DNA of 64,000 bases from Erwinia phyllosphaerae. GTDB taxonomy: Bacteria > Pseudomonadota > Gammaproteobacteria > Enterobacterales > Enterobacteriaceae. Below the pieces are notes generated by a model. The model was given only the letters and a program-made list of their open reading frames with translations. It did not search any database and was not told the DNA's origin. A program made the translations under genes and the position numbers. The stretch covers positions 62,001-126,000 of the forward strand of contig NZ_JAHSPF010000004.1 in the NCBI RefSeq assembly GCF_019132875.1, written 5' to 3'. Shown piece after piece: positions 1 to 8,415 of this stretch (positions are counted from its first letter, which is position 1; each line of letters begins with the position of its first letter).

Positions 1-2
1 GC

Positions 3-1106
3 GCCTACGTCAATCCGCTTGGCGTGCGGATGGGGCCCTGTACCTATTGTGGCTACTGCCTTTATTACGGCTGCGGCAACTTTTCCAAATCCAGCCCGAA
101 CGCCTGCGTCATCCCGGCGCTGATGCAGCGTGAAAACTTTACCGTGCTGACCGATTCTGCGGTCGTGCGCGTCAATAAAGCGGAAGATGGCAAAACGGTA
201 ACGGGCGTAACCTATATCGATCGTAATAAAAAAGAGTGGGAGCAGCCAGCCGGTATTGTGGTGCTGTCCGCTTTCCAGATGCAGAACGTGCGCCTGCTGC
301 TGCTTTCTAAAATCGGCAAGCCTTACGATCCGGTGAGCAAAACCGGCGTGGTAGGACGTGCCTACAGTTTCCAGACCGTTTCTGGTGCAAGTCTGTTTTT
401 TGAAAATGAGTATCTGAATCAGTATATCGGTGCCGGTGCGCTTTCTCAGCAGGTTGACGATTTCAACGGCGACAACTTTGACCATAGCGGTATGGGCTTT
501 ATCGGCGGCGCGGGCATTCTGGTAGTAGCACGCGGGGCTCGTCCGATCGGTAACGCCGACGTGCTGCCGCCAGGTACGCCGCGCTGGGGCAAAGAGTGGA
601 AAAAAGCCTATACGCATGCTTTCCAGAACGGCACCTTCATTTTTGGCCAGGGAACCAGTTTTTCTCATGAAGATTACTACCTGGACCTGGATCCGGAATA
701 CGTTGATGACAACGGTAATCCGCTGCTGCGCGTGACCTTCGATTACAACGAGAACGACCGCCGTTCCGCGAAGTTTATCGAAGAGAAAAGCGTGGAGCTG
801 GGTAAAGCGATGGGCGCCAAAACGGTGATCGGCACCAATTCCGCCTCCGGCAACTATTCGCCGTATAACTTCGCCAGCGACCATACCATCGGCGGCGCGG
901 TCATGGGCACCGATCCGAAAACCAGCGTACTGAATCGCTACCAGCAGAGCTGGGACATGCACAATCTGTTTGTGCTGGGTGCTTCCTCGTTCCCGAACAA
1001 CGCGGGCTACAACCCGACGGGCACCATAGGCGCGCTAAGCCTGTGGACGGCAAAAGCGATTATTGAACAGTATTTGAAAAATCCAGGCCCGCTGGTAAAG
1101 GTGTGA
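3..1106 (+). CDS. GMC-family FAD sugar-acid dehydrogenase, large subunit (5' end outside window)
   Basis: The reading frame is open from the left edge, so only about 367 C-terminal residues are visible. It has a GPCTYCGYC...YGC cysteine cluster near the start. In related FAD-dependent sugar dehydrogenases this position carries a 3Fe-4S cluster. The GMC C-terminal domain ends with SDHTIGG and NNAGYNPTGT, which hold the conserved catalytic His and Asn. The next gene, a triheme cytochrome c, starts one base after the stop. That pairing is typical of membrane-bound, periplasm-facing gluconate or 2-ketogluconate dehydrogenases, which pass electrons from FAD through the cytochrome to ubiquinone. 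A small Tat-exported subunit would be expected upstream, outside the window. The exact substrate cannot be decided from the sequence. Confidence 0.88.
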   Translation, partial: AYVNPLGVRMGPCTYCGYCLYYGCGNFSKSSPNACVIPALMQRENFTVLTDSAVVRVNKAEDGKTVTGVTYIDRNKKEWEQPAGIVVLSAFQMQNVRLLLLSKIGKPYDPVSKTGVVGRAYSFQTVSGASLFFENEYLNQYIGAGALSQQVDDFNGDNFDHSGMGFIGGAGILVVARGARPIGNADVLPPGTPRWGKEWKKAYTHAFQNGTFIFGQGTSFSHEDYYLDLDPEYVDDNGNPLLRVTFDYNENDRRSAKFIEEKSVELGKAMGAKTVIGTNSASGNYSPYNFASDHTIGGAVMGTDPKTSVLNRYQQSWDMHNLFVLGASSFPNNAGYNPTGTIGALSLWTAKAIIEQYLKNPGPLVKV

Positions 1107-1107
1107 G

Positions 1108-2418
1108 ATGAAAAAGACAACAATGCTGGGCGGCGTGGCGTTTATCGCCGCTGCCGTGGCGGCCGGCCTGCTGTGGCAGAACGGGGACGCCAGTGCGGAT
1201 GATGTGGCAGATAACCAGACGTTGACCAGCCAGCCGCCGGGCGCGGCCGATGCTGACGCAGTGGCGCGTGGGAAGTATATCGCTATTGCCGGTGACTGTG
1301 TTGCCTGCCATACCGCACCGGAAAGTAAAGATGCGTTTGCCGGAGGCTACGCAATCAGTACGCCTTTTGGCGGCATTTTCGCCAGTAACATTACGCCGGA
1401 TAAGGAAACGGGGATCGGCAACTGGACCGAGCGTGATTTCTATCGCGCCGTGCGCCACGGGAAGGGCAAAGAGGGCGAGAATCTTTATCCTGCTATGCCT
1501 TATAACGCCTATGTAAAGGTCAGCGACCGGGACATGCACGATCTGTGGATGTATATGCGTTCTGTTAAGCCGGTTCACTATGCGGTGCCGGAAACCGATC
1601 TGGGCTTTCCATATAATATTCGTCTGGCAATGATGGGCTGGAACCTGCTGTTTTATAAGAACAGCGGCTTTAAGCCTGATGCGGGCCGTTCGGCACAGTG
1701 GAATCGCGGCGCTTATCTGGTCGAAGGACTGGAACACTGCGGTGCCTGCCATACGCCGAAAAACCTGCTTGGCGGCGACCGTGATGCCTGGCTACAGGGC
1801 AGTAACCTGTCAGAGTGGCATGCGCCGGATATTACGTCCAACAGGTATACCGGCATTGGCGGCTGGAGTGTCGATCAGATTACCGATTACCTTAAGCTGG
1901 GCAGCAACCATGTCGCTGTCGCTTCCGGGCCCATGGCAGAGGCGGTAACCAATTCGACGCAGCATTTGACGAGGGAAGATCTGCAGGCGATAGCGGTTTA
2001 CCTGAAGTCGCAGCCAGATTCAGGGACGCAAAAACCTCAGCCGCTGGCGGCTGACGATGCGCAAATGAAGATGGGCGCGAACGTCTACTCTGCCAACTGT
2101 GCGGCATGTCATAACAGCGATGGAAAAGGTATTCCGAATCTGGCCGCCAGCCTTGCCGGAAACCCTGGGTTGCAGGCGGAAGATGCCTCTTCAATCATTT
2201 CTACCATCCTGCAGGGCGGGCGTGGCGCGGTGACCGAGGGCAACCCGACCAGCGGCGCGATGCCGGCGTTTGCGTGGAAGCTGTCGGACGAGCAGGTAGC
2301 AGCCGCGGCGACATATCTGCGTAACAGCTGGGGCAATGCGGCATCGGTTGTGAAACCGGAAGCCGTGGCTGGAAAACGGAAAGTATTAAATATGCCAGCG
2401 CAGATGCCAGCGCATTGA
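1108..2418 (+). CDS. Triheme cytochrome c subunit of membrane-bound sugar-acid dehydrogenase
   Basis: 436 residues with an N-terminal signal/anchor segment (MKKTTMLGGVAFIAAAVAAG). Three CXXCH heme-binding motifs are present: CVACH at about 64-68, CGACH at 211-215 and CAACH at 331-335. This is the standard architecture of the cytochrome subunit of gluconate 2-dehydrogenase and related periplasmic dehydrogenases. It would take electrons from the flavoprotein encoded just upstream (one intervening base, so probably translationally coupled) and deliver them to the quinone pool. The C-terminus is hydrophilic. Family assignment is firm; assignment to gluconate rather than another sugar acid is inference. 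Confidence 0.9.
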   Translation: MKKTTMLGGVAFIAAAVAAGLLWQNGDASADDVADNQTLTSQPPGAADADAVARGKYIAIAGDCVACHTAPESKDAFAGGYAISTPFGGIFASNITPDKETGIGNWTERDFYRAVRHGKGKEGENLYPAMPYNAYVKVSDRDMHDLWMYMRSVKPVHYAVPETDLGFPYNIRLAMMGWNLLFYKNSGFKPDAGRSAQWNRGAYLVEGLEHCGACHTPKNLLGGDRDAWLQGSNLSEWHAPDITSNRYTGIGGWSVDQITDYLKLGSNHVAVASGPMAEAVTNSTQHLTREDLQAIAVYLKSQPDSGTQKPQPLAADDAQMKMGANVYSANCAACHNSDGKGIPNLAASLAGNPGLQAEDASSIISTILQGGRGAVTEGNPTSGAMPAFAWKLSDEQVAAAATYLRNSWGNAASVVKPEAVAGKRKVLNMPAQMPAH

Positions 2419-2620
2419 GGGCGACGTTGAAAGTTACTGTGGGCCTGGCGTAAGGCATCAAGGGCAGCTCGAAACAGGGAGACGTTGTAAAATCATTCCT
2501 GACGGCTCGGTGAAGCAATCATGCGCCAAACGGTCCGCCTGTTCGAGCAGCCCTTGCTATTACTAAGCAGCTGATAAAGACGCCGGAGGCGGTGAAGGCT
2601 GGCGAAAAACCGCGCGTCCG

Positions 2621-2636
2621 GCGGGCTTCGGCCCGC
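2621..2636. terminator. Short GC stem-loop with TTCG loop between operon end and uvsE
   Basis: Perfect 6-bp stem GCGGGC/GCCCGC around a stable TTCG tetraloop, in the 270-base gap after the cytochrome gene. No T-run follows on the + strand, so it may be a stability element rather than a true intrinsic terminator. Confidence 0.3.
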
Positions 2637-2688
2637 AAATTCTCCGTGAGTTGTTACACTCAATACTGGTGTATCAACAGGAGAAATC

Positions 2689-3648
2689 ATGAAACTGGGC
2701 TTTGCTTGTAAATTTTTTAACGCTGATGCTAAACAGCCTTTTCCATTCAGAGCCACCACGCGCACCCGATTTTTGAGCCTGAATAAAGAAGAGCGGCTCA
2801 GGCTTATCAGCGAGATTTCGCATAATAATTTAAACCATCTTTATCTGACGCTGGAAGCGCTGCAGCAGCAGCCGGAGGCGTTGAGAATGATGCGTCTGGG
2901 GAGCGATCTGCTGCCTTTATATACGGTCCCGGAAGCCGGGGAACTGTATGAAGCGTTTTTGCCGGATCTGTATCCGCTGTTTAAAAAGTGTGGCGACTTT
3001 GCCAGGAATAATGCTATCAGACTCTCTTTCCATCCCGGCCAATATTCCGTGCTGGCGTCCGATAATCCGCTGGTGGTGGAGCGCGCTATTGAAGATGTGG
3101 AATACCACGCCTTGTGCGCCAGCCTGATGGGGTACGGTAAGCATTTTCAGGATTTCAAAATCAATATCCATATGAATGGCAAAGGGGGCTTTGAAGGTTT
3201 TAAAGCCGCTTTCCAGCAGCTTAGCCCGCAGGCTAAAAATATGCTGACGGTGGAAAACGATGAAATTTCCTGTTCGCTGGATGATGTTTTACAGGCAAAA
3301 GATCTCTGTCCGATAGTGCTGGATATTCATCACCATTGGGTAAAAGAGAATGAGTTTATCAAGCCGGACGATCCGCGCATTGCGCAAATCATCGCTTCCT
3401 GGCGCGGCGTTCGCCCGGTATTACACTATTCCGTCTCGCAGGAAGGTATTATTCCTGAGACGGGATTTCCCGATCAACATGAATTAAGCGTAGCGCGGAC
3501 TAAACTGCGCGCGCATTCTGATTACTATTTTAACGACACGCTGAACGACTGGGCTTTGTCTTTTCGCGATTTCGATATTATGTGTGAAGTAAAAATGAAA
3601 AACCTGGCCAGAGATAAACTTTATCAGCATGCCGGGAAGAAACTTTAA
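2689..3648 (+). CDS. uvsE: UV damage endonuclease, UvsE/UvdE family
   Basis: 319 residues matching the UvsE/UvdE TIM-barrel family. The family starts with M-x-LG(F/Y)ACKF and later shows FHPGQYSVLAS (about 109-119), the metal-binding region LTVENDE, and VLDIHHHW. Known members nick DNA directly 5' to cyclobutane dimers, (6-4) photoproducts and some abasic sites, giving an alternative dark-repair route to UvrABC. The start is supported by an AGGAG ribosome-binding site 5 bases upstream of the ATG. The gene stands alone; the convergent gene downstream is unrelated. UvsE is common in Bacillus, Deinococcus and fungi and patchy in Enterobacterales, so horizontal origin is possible, but base composition is not obviously different from its neighbours. 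Confidence 0.88.
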   Translation: MKLGFACKFFNADAKQPFPFRATTRTRFLSLNKEERLRLISEISHNNLNHLYLTLEALQQQPEALRMMRLGSDLLPLYTVPEAGELYEAFLPDLYPLFKKCGDFARNNAIRLSFHPGQYSVLASDNPLVVERAIEDVEYHALCASLMGYGKHFQDFKINIHMNGKGGFEGFKAAFQQLSPQAKNMLTVENDEISCSLDDVLQAKDLCPIVLDIHHHWVKENEFIKPDDPRIAQIIASWRGVRPVLHYSVSQEGIIPETGFPDQHELSVARTKLRAHSDYYFNDTLNDWALSFRDFDIMCEVKMKNLARDKLYQHAGKKL

Positions 3649-3679
3649 TGGCGGGTGGATCTCTTTAATAATCCTCAGC

Positions 3680-3705
3680 GCTGGCCACTATTTCTAATGG
3701 CCAGC
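3680..3705. terminator. Hairpin between convergent uvsE and lipoprotein genes
   Basis: Perfect 8-bp stem GCTGGCCA/TGGCCAGC with a 10-base loop, in the 64-base gap between two convergent genes. There is no strong T-run on either side, so a bidirectional terminator is likely but not certain. Confidence 0.45.
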
Positions 3706-3712
3706 ATATCAT

Positions 3713-4501
3713 TCAGAGCTTGCCGCTGCGGGTCTGTTCCGAAGTGGTAAAACGCGTCTCTCCGTGTGCAATATCGCCCCCGCCTTTAACGCTTTTTAAC
3801 TGTACTGTGTCACCTTTTTCCCAGGCATTGGCACCGGCGGCCACCGGATGCGCAATAATATCTTTGCGCGATTCCCGAATTTTTTTGCTATCCACATCAA
3901 AGCGCTTATCGCGATCGGTTAGCAAACGCGGATCCATCTGCCCATCGGCGGTAAAGCCCATCATCAGCGCCGGAATGCCGAGCGGCAGCGTTTTGTCGCG
4001 ATCCGTATGCCATGTATGCCAGGTTTTGCCGTAGGTATTAACGATACGCTTCATCAGCGCTTTCTCCGCAACCGGCGGCAGGCCGGGCGCTATCAGCGTG
4101 CCTGATTTCACCTCATACTGATGACTGTGCCAGTACTTTTTCTCTTCCGGCGGCAGCGTCTTAAACAGCCTTTCGCTGATGATATATTCAACGCCCATAA
4201 GTTTTGCATCACGGGTATTGCCATCATAAATAACCGCCTGCATCACATCATCGTTTAAAATAGTCACGTAGTGGTGCGCTTCCATCTGGCCATTATGATC
4301 GCCATTGTAAAAGTGAAAACCATCCAGATAAGCATTAATGGCGTCAATGGGCGGCCGGGATTGTAGCGCTGCCGCGCCGGTATCCAGCAATTGCTTTTGC
4401 GGAGAGGTGGGTGCGCCAGGCGCGGTAACTTTGGAAGGGGAATTATGTGCGCCGCAGCCGCACAGCAGCAGCGCCAGCAGAGGTAAAGTTCCTTTCATCA
4501 T
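3713..4501 (-). CDS. OBAP/DUF1264-family lipoprotein
   Basis: 262 residues. A lipoprotein signal peptide ends in LCGC with the lipidated Cys at residue 16. The remainder matches the DUF1264 / oil-body-associated-protein family, with HFYNGDHNGQMEAHHYV, QAVIYDGN, EYIISERLF, YWHSHQYEV and WHTWHTDR in order. No biochemical activity is established for bacterial members, and I do not assign one. The residue after the lipid Cys is Gly, so outer-membrane sorting is expected. The gene is monocistronic, convergent with uvsE and divergent from the cupin gene. Confidence 0.78.
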   Translation of the reverse strand: MMKGTLPLLALLLCGCGAHNSPSKVTAPGAPTSPQKQLLDTGAAALQSRPPIDAINAYLDGFHFYNGDHNGQMEAHHYVTILNDDVMQAVIYDGNTRDAKLMGVEYIISERLFKTLPPEEKKYWHSHQYEVKSGTLIAPGLPPVAEKALMKRIVNTYGKTWHTWHTDRDKTLPLGIPALMMGFTADGQMDPRLLTDRDKRFDVDSKKIRESRKDIIAHPVAAGANAWEKGDTVQLKSVKGGGDIAHGETRFTTSEQTRSGKL

Positions 4502-4655
4502 GACTCCAGGTTGTCTGAAATTGTGTCGTACTGATACAAAATAGTAACAACAGCCTGGCAGCTGACGATGAATTCGTCATGGAAGAAGGCGTAATCTCGT
4601 CAACTTACTGCGACAGAACCTATACTGTTTTGCAGTCTTATATAAAGGAGGTAAC

Positions 4656-5048
4656 GTGTCGGAACACAATAAATCCAGGCAAGAGATTGAATCTTCAATG
4701 CTGCTGCAAACCAGCGAGGCCTGGAACGGGACGCCCTACGAGGCGTATCCCGAAGGAAAGCCGCAGCTGACGGTAATGAAAATGACCATACCGCCACATT
4801 CTTTCTTGCCGTGGCACTCGCATCCGATGCCTAATATCGCTTATCTTCTTTCTGGCGAGCTGACCGTTGAGGATCGAGAAACGGGCAGGAAGCACCTCGT
4901 CAGCGCTGGCGAAGCGCTAAACGAATCCACAGGCGATATCCATCGCGGCTACACCACAGAGCAGGCGGCGGAGATGGTTATCTTTTATGCGGGTGCGGAA
5001 GGTATGCCGCTTTCTGAACCGCTGCCGGGCGAACCCTCGGAGTTTTAA
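4656..5048 (+). CDS. Small single-domain cupin protein
   Basis: 130 residues with one cupin barrel. Motif 1 is PWHSHPMPNIAYLLSGELTV (metal ligands H-x-H plus E). Motif 2 is around EALNESTGDIHRGY. The start is a GTG preceded by a near-perfect AAAGGAGGT Shine-Dalgarno, which settles the start although it is not ATG. The luciferase-like monooxygenase gene begins two bases after this stop, so the two are almost certainly co-transcribed and coupled. The fold indicates a small metal-binding barrel, but substrate or regulatory role cannot be read from the sequence. Confidence 0.82.
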   Translation: MSEHNKSRQEIESSMLLQTSEAWNGTPYEAYPEGKPQLTVMKMTIPPHSFLPWHSHPMPNIAYLLSGELTVEDRETGRKHLVSAGEALNESTGDIHRGYTTEQAAEMVIFYAGAEGMPLSEPLPGEPSEF

Positions 5049-5050
5049 TA

Positions 5051-6073
5051 ATGAAAAAAATTGGTTTTCTCTCTTTCGGACACTGGACGCCTTCCGCCCA
5101 GTCAGCCACGCGTTCGGCGGCAGACGCGCTGCTGCAATCAATCGAACTGGCCGTTGCGGCGGAAGAACTGGGCGCGGATGGCGCTTATTTTCGCATACAC
5201 CACTTTGCCCGCCAGCTTAGCGCGCCTTTCCCGCTATTAGCGGCGGTCGCTGCTCGCACCAGCAAAATTGAAATCGGCACTGGCGTGATCGATATGCGCT
5301 ATGAGAACCCGCTTTATATGGCGGAAGAGGCGAGCGTAGCCGACCTGATTAGCGGTGGGCGACTGCAGTTAGGCATCAGTCGAGGTTCACCTGAGCAGGT
5401 GATTGAGGGCTGGCGCTATTTTGGCTATAACCCGCAAGAAGGCGAGAGCGACGCGGACATGGGCCGCCGGCATACCGAAGCGTTGCTGGAAGTGCTGCGT
5501 GGTGAAGGTTTTGCAAAGCCGAATCCGCAGCCAATGTTTCCTAACCCGCCGGGTTTATTAAGGCCAGAGCCTTTTTCTCAGGGATTGCGCGAGCGTATCT
5601 GGTGGGGATCGGGTTCTGACGCCACGGCCGTTTGGGCGGCGAAGCTGGGGATGAATCTGCAAAGCTCCACGCTGAAAGATGATGAAACCGGCGAGCCTTT
5701 CCATATTCAGCAGGCAAAGCAGATCCGCGCTTATCGTGCGGCCTGGCAAGAGGCAGGGCATCAGCATCAGCCGCGGGTTTCGGTCAGCCGCAGCATTTTT
5801 GCTCTGGTTAACGAGCAGGATCGCGCATGGTTTGGCGGTAGCGGGCAGGGTGGCGATCAGATTGGTTATCTGGACGAAAAGACGCGCGCGATTTTTGGGC
5901 GCAGCTATGCGGCGGAACCGTCCAGGCTGATTGAGCAGCTGGCAAAAGATGAAGCCATCGCCGAAGCAGATACGCTGCTGTTGACCATACCTAACCAGCT
6001 TGGCGTGGATTACTGCGCGCATGTTCTGGAAGCAATTCTGAAGCACGTCGCACCAGAACTGGGCTGGCGCTAG
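5051..6073 (+). CDS. Luciferase-like (LLM-class) flavin-dependent monooxygenase
   Basis: 340 residues, full-length for the bacterial-luciferase superfamily TIM barrel. It opens with IGFLSFGHW, then AEELGADGAYFRIHHFA, KIEIGTGVIDMRYENPLYMAEEASVADLISGGRLQLGISRGSP. These are the characteristic beta-strand and loop signatures of FMN- or F420-type LLM oxidoreductases. In an enterobacterium the cofactor is expected to be reduced FMN. It forms a two-gene unit with the cupin (2-base gap) and is closed by a strong hairpin. Substrate unknown; family confidence is high. Confidence 0.87.
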   Translation: MKKIGFLSFGHWTPSAQSATRSAADALLQSIELAVAAEELGADGAYFRIHHFARQLSAPFPLLAAVAARTSKIEIGTGVIDMRYENPLYMAEEASVADLISGGRLQLGISRGSPEQVIEGWRYFGYNPQEGESDADMGRRHTEALLEVLRGEGFAKPNPQPMFPNPPGLLRPEPFSQGLRERIWWGSGSDATAVWAAKLGMNLQSSTLKDDETGEPFHIQQAKQIRAYRAAWQEAGHQHQPRVSVSRSIFALVNEQDRAWFGGSGQGGDQIGYLDEKTRAIFGRSYAAEPSRLIEQLAKDEAIAEADTLLLTIPNQLGVDYCAHVLEAILKHVAPELGWR

Positions 6074-6087
6074 TCGACTCACGCTAT

Positions 6088-6125
6088 AAAACAGGAAACC
6101 GCAGAGGCTTTCGGTTTCCTGTTTC
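6088..6125 (+). terminator. Rho-independent terminator after LLM monooxygenase
   Basis: An 11-bp perfect stem (ACAGGAAACCG paired with CGGTTTCCTGT), preceded by AAA and followed by TTTCT, 15 bases after the monooxygenase stop. Confidence 0.8.
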
Positions 6126-6273
6126 TATAACTAATAATAGTTACAACATGCAATAAGTTAAACTAACATTCTGACTTTTGGCAACGGTTACTTTATGGTC
6201 CAGCAGGAAAATTCTGGTGACCTCTGACCGAAAGGGAAGGGGAGACAGGCCCGGTTAAGGGCCTGAAAGGGAA

Positions 6274-7587
6274 CTATTTTTTCGGGCGCCAGCGGTTCTG
6301 AAGATAGTGTACTGCTTCGGCCGTTTGCGGCTGGTTCAGAAAGCCCTGGCGAAAAAGAATGGTGCCTTTCACTTCTGGCAAGGCATCGTTAATGTCCAGT
6401 TGCCTCTGCAGTTCAGGTACGCCACCTGCAATCGTCCAGTCCGGTTCAGCGGCTGAAGGCATACCAATCTTATACAGGGCGACACCGATATATAATTTGG
6501 TATCGGTATTTTTCACCACATCTGCCCACCAGTGGGCCAGCACGTCATAGCGAACAATTTTCCTGGCGACCGGCCAGTAAAGCTGGGGGGCGATATAATC
6601 CAGCAGCCCCAGCTTTACCCACTGACGTGTATCGGCGTAAGACGCATCATAAGCTGTGCCACCTCGGGTAGCAGAGCCAAGCGGATCCTCACCCTTATTA
6701 CGCCAGACGCCTGCCGGGCTGATACCAAATTCAATATCCGGTTTTAATTTTTTAATTGCGGCAGAAATTTGTTTGACCAGTAACAGCGTGTTATTTCTTC
6801 GCCAGCGGGCCTTGTCGGCGAATCCGCTGCCATATTGTCGCCAGGTAGCGTTATCTTTTAGCGGGGAGTCGGGCGTTTCGTAATAGAAATAATCATCAAA
6901 CTGCACGCCATCAATATCGTAATTATTCACCAGCTCGGTGACAACGTTCGTAATCCAGTCACGTACTTCAGGCAATCCCGGGTCGAGAACAAAGCGATCG
7001 CTGGCCGTGCGTATCCAGTCAGGATGTAGCACAAATACGCTGGCTGGCGATGAGGAAAGGGTAGCGTGCAGCGCCCTGACTGTTTCTGGCTTTGTATTCA
7101 TCGAAACCCGGTAAGGATTAAGCCATGCATGTACCTTAATTCCACGGCGGTGCGCCTCCTGCAGCACAAAAGCTAAAGGATCATAACCGGGATCTGCGCC
7201 GATAACGCCCGTCAGCATATCTGACCAGGGCAAAATAGCGGAGTGCCACAACGCCGTGCCATCCGGCTTCACCTGAAAGAACAGGGTGTTAATTCCGCTC
7301 TCCTTCAGCTCATCCAGTGCCTTTATCAAAGATTCCTTTTGTAGACGGATTCGCTCGATTTCTGATGATGCCTGAAGAGAGGCCTGCGGCGGCCAGTCGA
7401 GTCTGGATACCGTAGCCAGCCAGATCCCTCGCATGGGTTCCGTAACTATGGGTTCTGTTATCGGTTTCTTTACTACCGGCACCAGCTGATGCCTTATCTC
7501 GGGCTCCTGCTTATGTGAACAGCTGGCCAGACCCAGCGAGCAAATTACTGCCAGTAACCAACCGTTCATTGTTCTTCCTGACCGCAT
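6274..7587 (-). CDS. digH: Divisome-associated glycosyl hydrolase lipoprotein DigH (YddW)
   Basis: 437 residues, close in length and sequence to Escherichia coli YddW/DigH (439 aa). Shared stretches include MRGIWLATVSRLDWPP, FFQVKPDGTALW, LPWSDMLTGVIG, DGVQFDDYFYYE, FGISPAGVWRN and DYIAPQLYWPV. The lipoprotein signal ends in LASC (lipid Cys at about residue 23 from the first Met; a second Met at residue 7 is an alternative start). This is the GHL10/DUF187 glycoside-hydrolase-like barrel. In E. coli, DigH binds the septum and cleaves denuded peptidoglycan glycans. The gene is monocistronic; its promoter must lie in the long gene-free stretch to its right. Confidence 0.92.
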   Translation of the reverse strand: MRSGRTMNGWLLAVICSLGLASCSHKQEPEIRHQLVPVVKKPITEPIVTEPMRGIWLATVSRLDWPPQASLQASSEIERIRLQKESLIKALDELKESGINTLFFQVKPDGTALWHSAILPWSDMLTGVIGADPGYDPLAFVLQEAHRRGIKVHAWLNPYRVSMNTKPETVRALHATLSSSPASVFVLHPDWIRTASDRFVLDPGLPEVRDWITNVVTELVNNYDIDGVQFDDYFYYETPDSPLKDNATWRQYGSGFADKARWRRNNTLLLVKQISAAIKKLKPDIEFGISPAGVWRNKGEDPLGSATRGGTAYDASYADTRQWVKLGLLDYIAPQLYWPVARKIVRYDVLAHWWADVVKNTDTKLYIGVALYKIGMPSAAEPDWTIAGGVPELQRQLDINDALPEVKGTILFRQGFLNQPQTAEAVHYLQNRWRPKK

Positions 7588-7911
7588 CCACAGCTCCTTT
7601 AATTAAAATCCTTGTTCACTAAACGGTATTTTTCTACCAGCGCGGCATAGTGTAATACAACAAACCTTTAGTCTCGCAACAAGGATTGTTCGCCAACCGT
7701 TTAATCAAAAATTGCGTGCTAAATGGCATAACAAAACCCTTACGTATCGATGCCTGTCAACGCTGGCATGGTCACTATTTTCTTCCAGCTCCTTGCTACG
7801 CCCATTTTTTCGCTTCGCTTACTCGACCCGCGCGCCTTTCTGACAAAATCTACCATAAAATTAGTGCGTTTCAGCGCAACGGTAAGTACGCATCGGCAGA
7901 TTTATACTTTT

Positions 7912-7945
7912 TTATACACAGGTAATCCCCATTTTCTGTGGATAA
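7912..7945. promoter_or_regulatory. Pair of DnaA-box matches in inverted orientation
   Basis: TTATACACA at 7912-7920 (+) and TGTGGATAA at 7937-7945 (the reverse complement of TTATCCACA). Both match the TTWTNCACA consensus exactly and are separated by 16 bases. Two matches this close could be chance or a DnaA-binding regulatory site. There is no 13-mer array or GATC cluster to suggest an origin. Confidence 0.35.
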
Positions 7946-7967
7946 GATGGTTGGGCGTCAGGTTGTG

Positions 7968-7987
7968 ATGGTCAAAATAACGACCAT
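7968..7987. repeat. Inverted repeat ATGGTC-N8-GACCAT
   Basis: Six-base arms, perfectly complementary, around 8 bases. This could be an operator for an unknown dimeric regulator. It is 26 bases right of the DnaA boxes and 7 bases left of a second palindrome. Confidence 0.4.
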
Positions 7988-7994
7988 GCTTTTG

Positions 7995-8008
7995 GTAAGC
8001 TAGCTTAC
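7995..8008. repeat. Perfect 14-base palindrome GTAAGCTAGCTTAC
   Basis: Uninterrupted palindrome with no loop, as expected of a protein-binding site rather than an RNA hairpin. It directly precedes an AT-rich tract in the intergenic region. Confidence 0.4.
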
Positions 8009-8415
8009 TTGTTAACTAATTGATTATAAATATAAATAATTGGTTAAAGCGTAAGTGTCAGGGTTTGTTAGCAAGGTTGATGACGCCATATGGACAAAAC
8101 AGCTGAGGCCTCTCTTATTGTTGGGCATTCTTCCAAAAAACGGCTCTTTGGGCAATTAATTGGCTAAAAAAAGAGGAATAAAGAGTAAGCGTTTCCGTCC
8201 GGTAAAACGTTATTTAGATATGGTAAGCAGTTATCAGCATAATTAATCCGCTTAACATTGCTTAAAATAATAAGATAATGTTTGTACGGGATTTTGTATG
8301 TGGTTTGTAAAAGAAGCTGTCCAGGCAGGCTTAGCTCGTAATTTACTTTTAATTCAGCATGCCGGATGAAATGGCGCGCGTAGAGTTGAATCATTATTCA
8401 GGGGAATAGATTGTG

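Larger units (their letters stand above)
7588..8415. other. 828-base gene-free stretch between divergent genes, rich in small inverted repeats
   Basis: No credible coding region; the few open frames lack ribosome-binding sites and family resemblance. It must hold the divergent promoters of digH and the binding-protein gene. Visible elements are two DnaA-box matches (7912-7945), an inverted repeat ATGGTC-N8-GACCAT (7968-7987), a perfect 14-base palindrome (7995-8008), and a strongly AT-rich tract at about 8008-8045. Confidence 0.7.

Noticed and set aside
1060..1752. 230-codon minus-strand frame over the cytochrome gene
   Set aside because: Antisense to the three CXXCH motifs of a clear cytochrome c; no homology and no ribosome-binding site.
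7912..8045. Interpretation of the DnaA-box cluster as a replication origin
   Set aside because: Only two boxes, no array of AT-rich 13-mers, no GATC cluster, and none of the oriC neighbour genes (mnmG, mioC) nor a plasmid rep gene is present.
7686..8394. Small open frames in the gene-free stretch right of digH (60-80 codons, both strands)
   Set aside because: No ribosome-binding sites, no recognisable domains, and amino-acid composition of untranslated AT-rich DNA.
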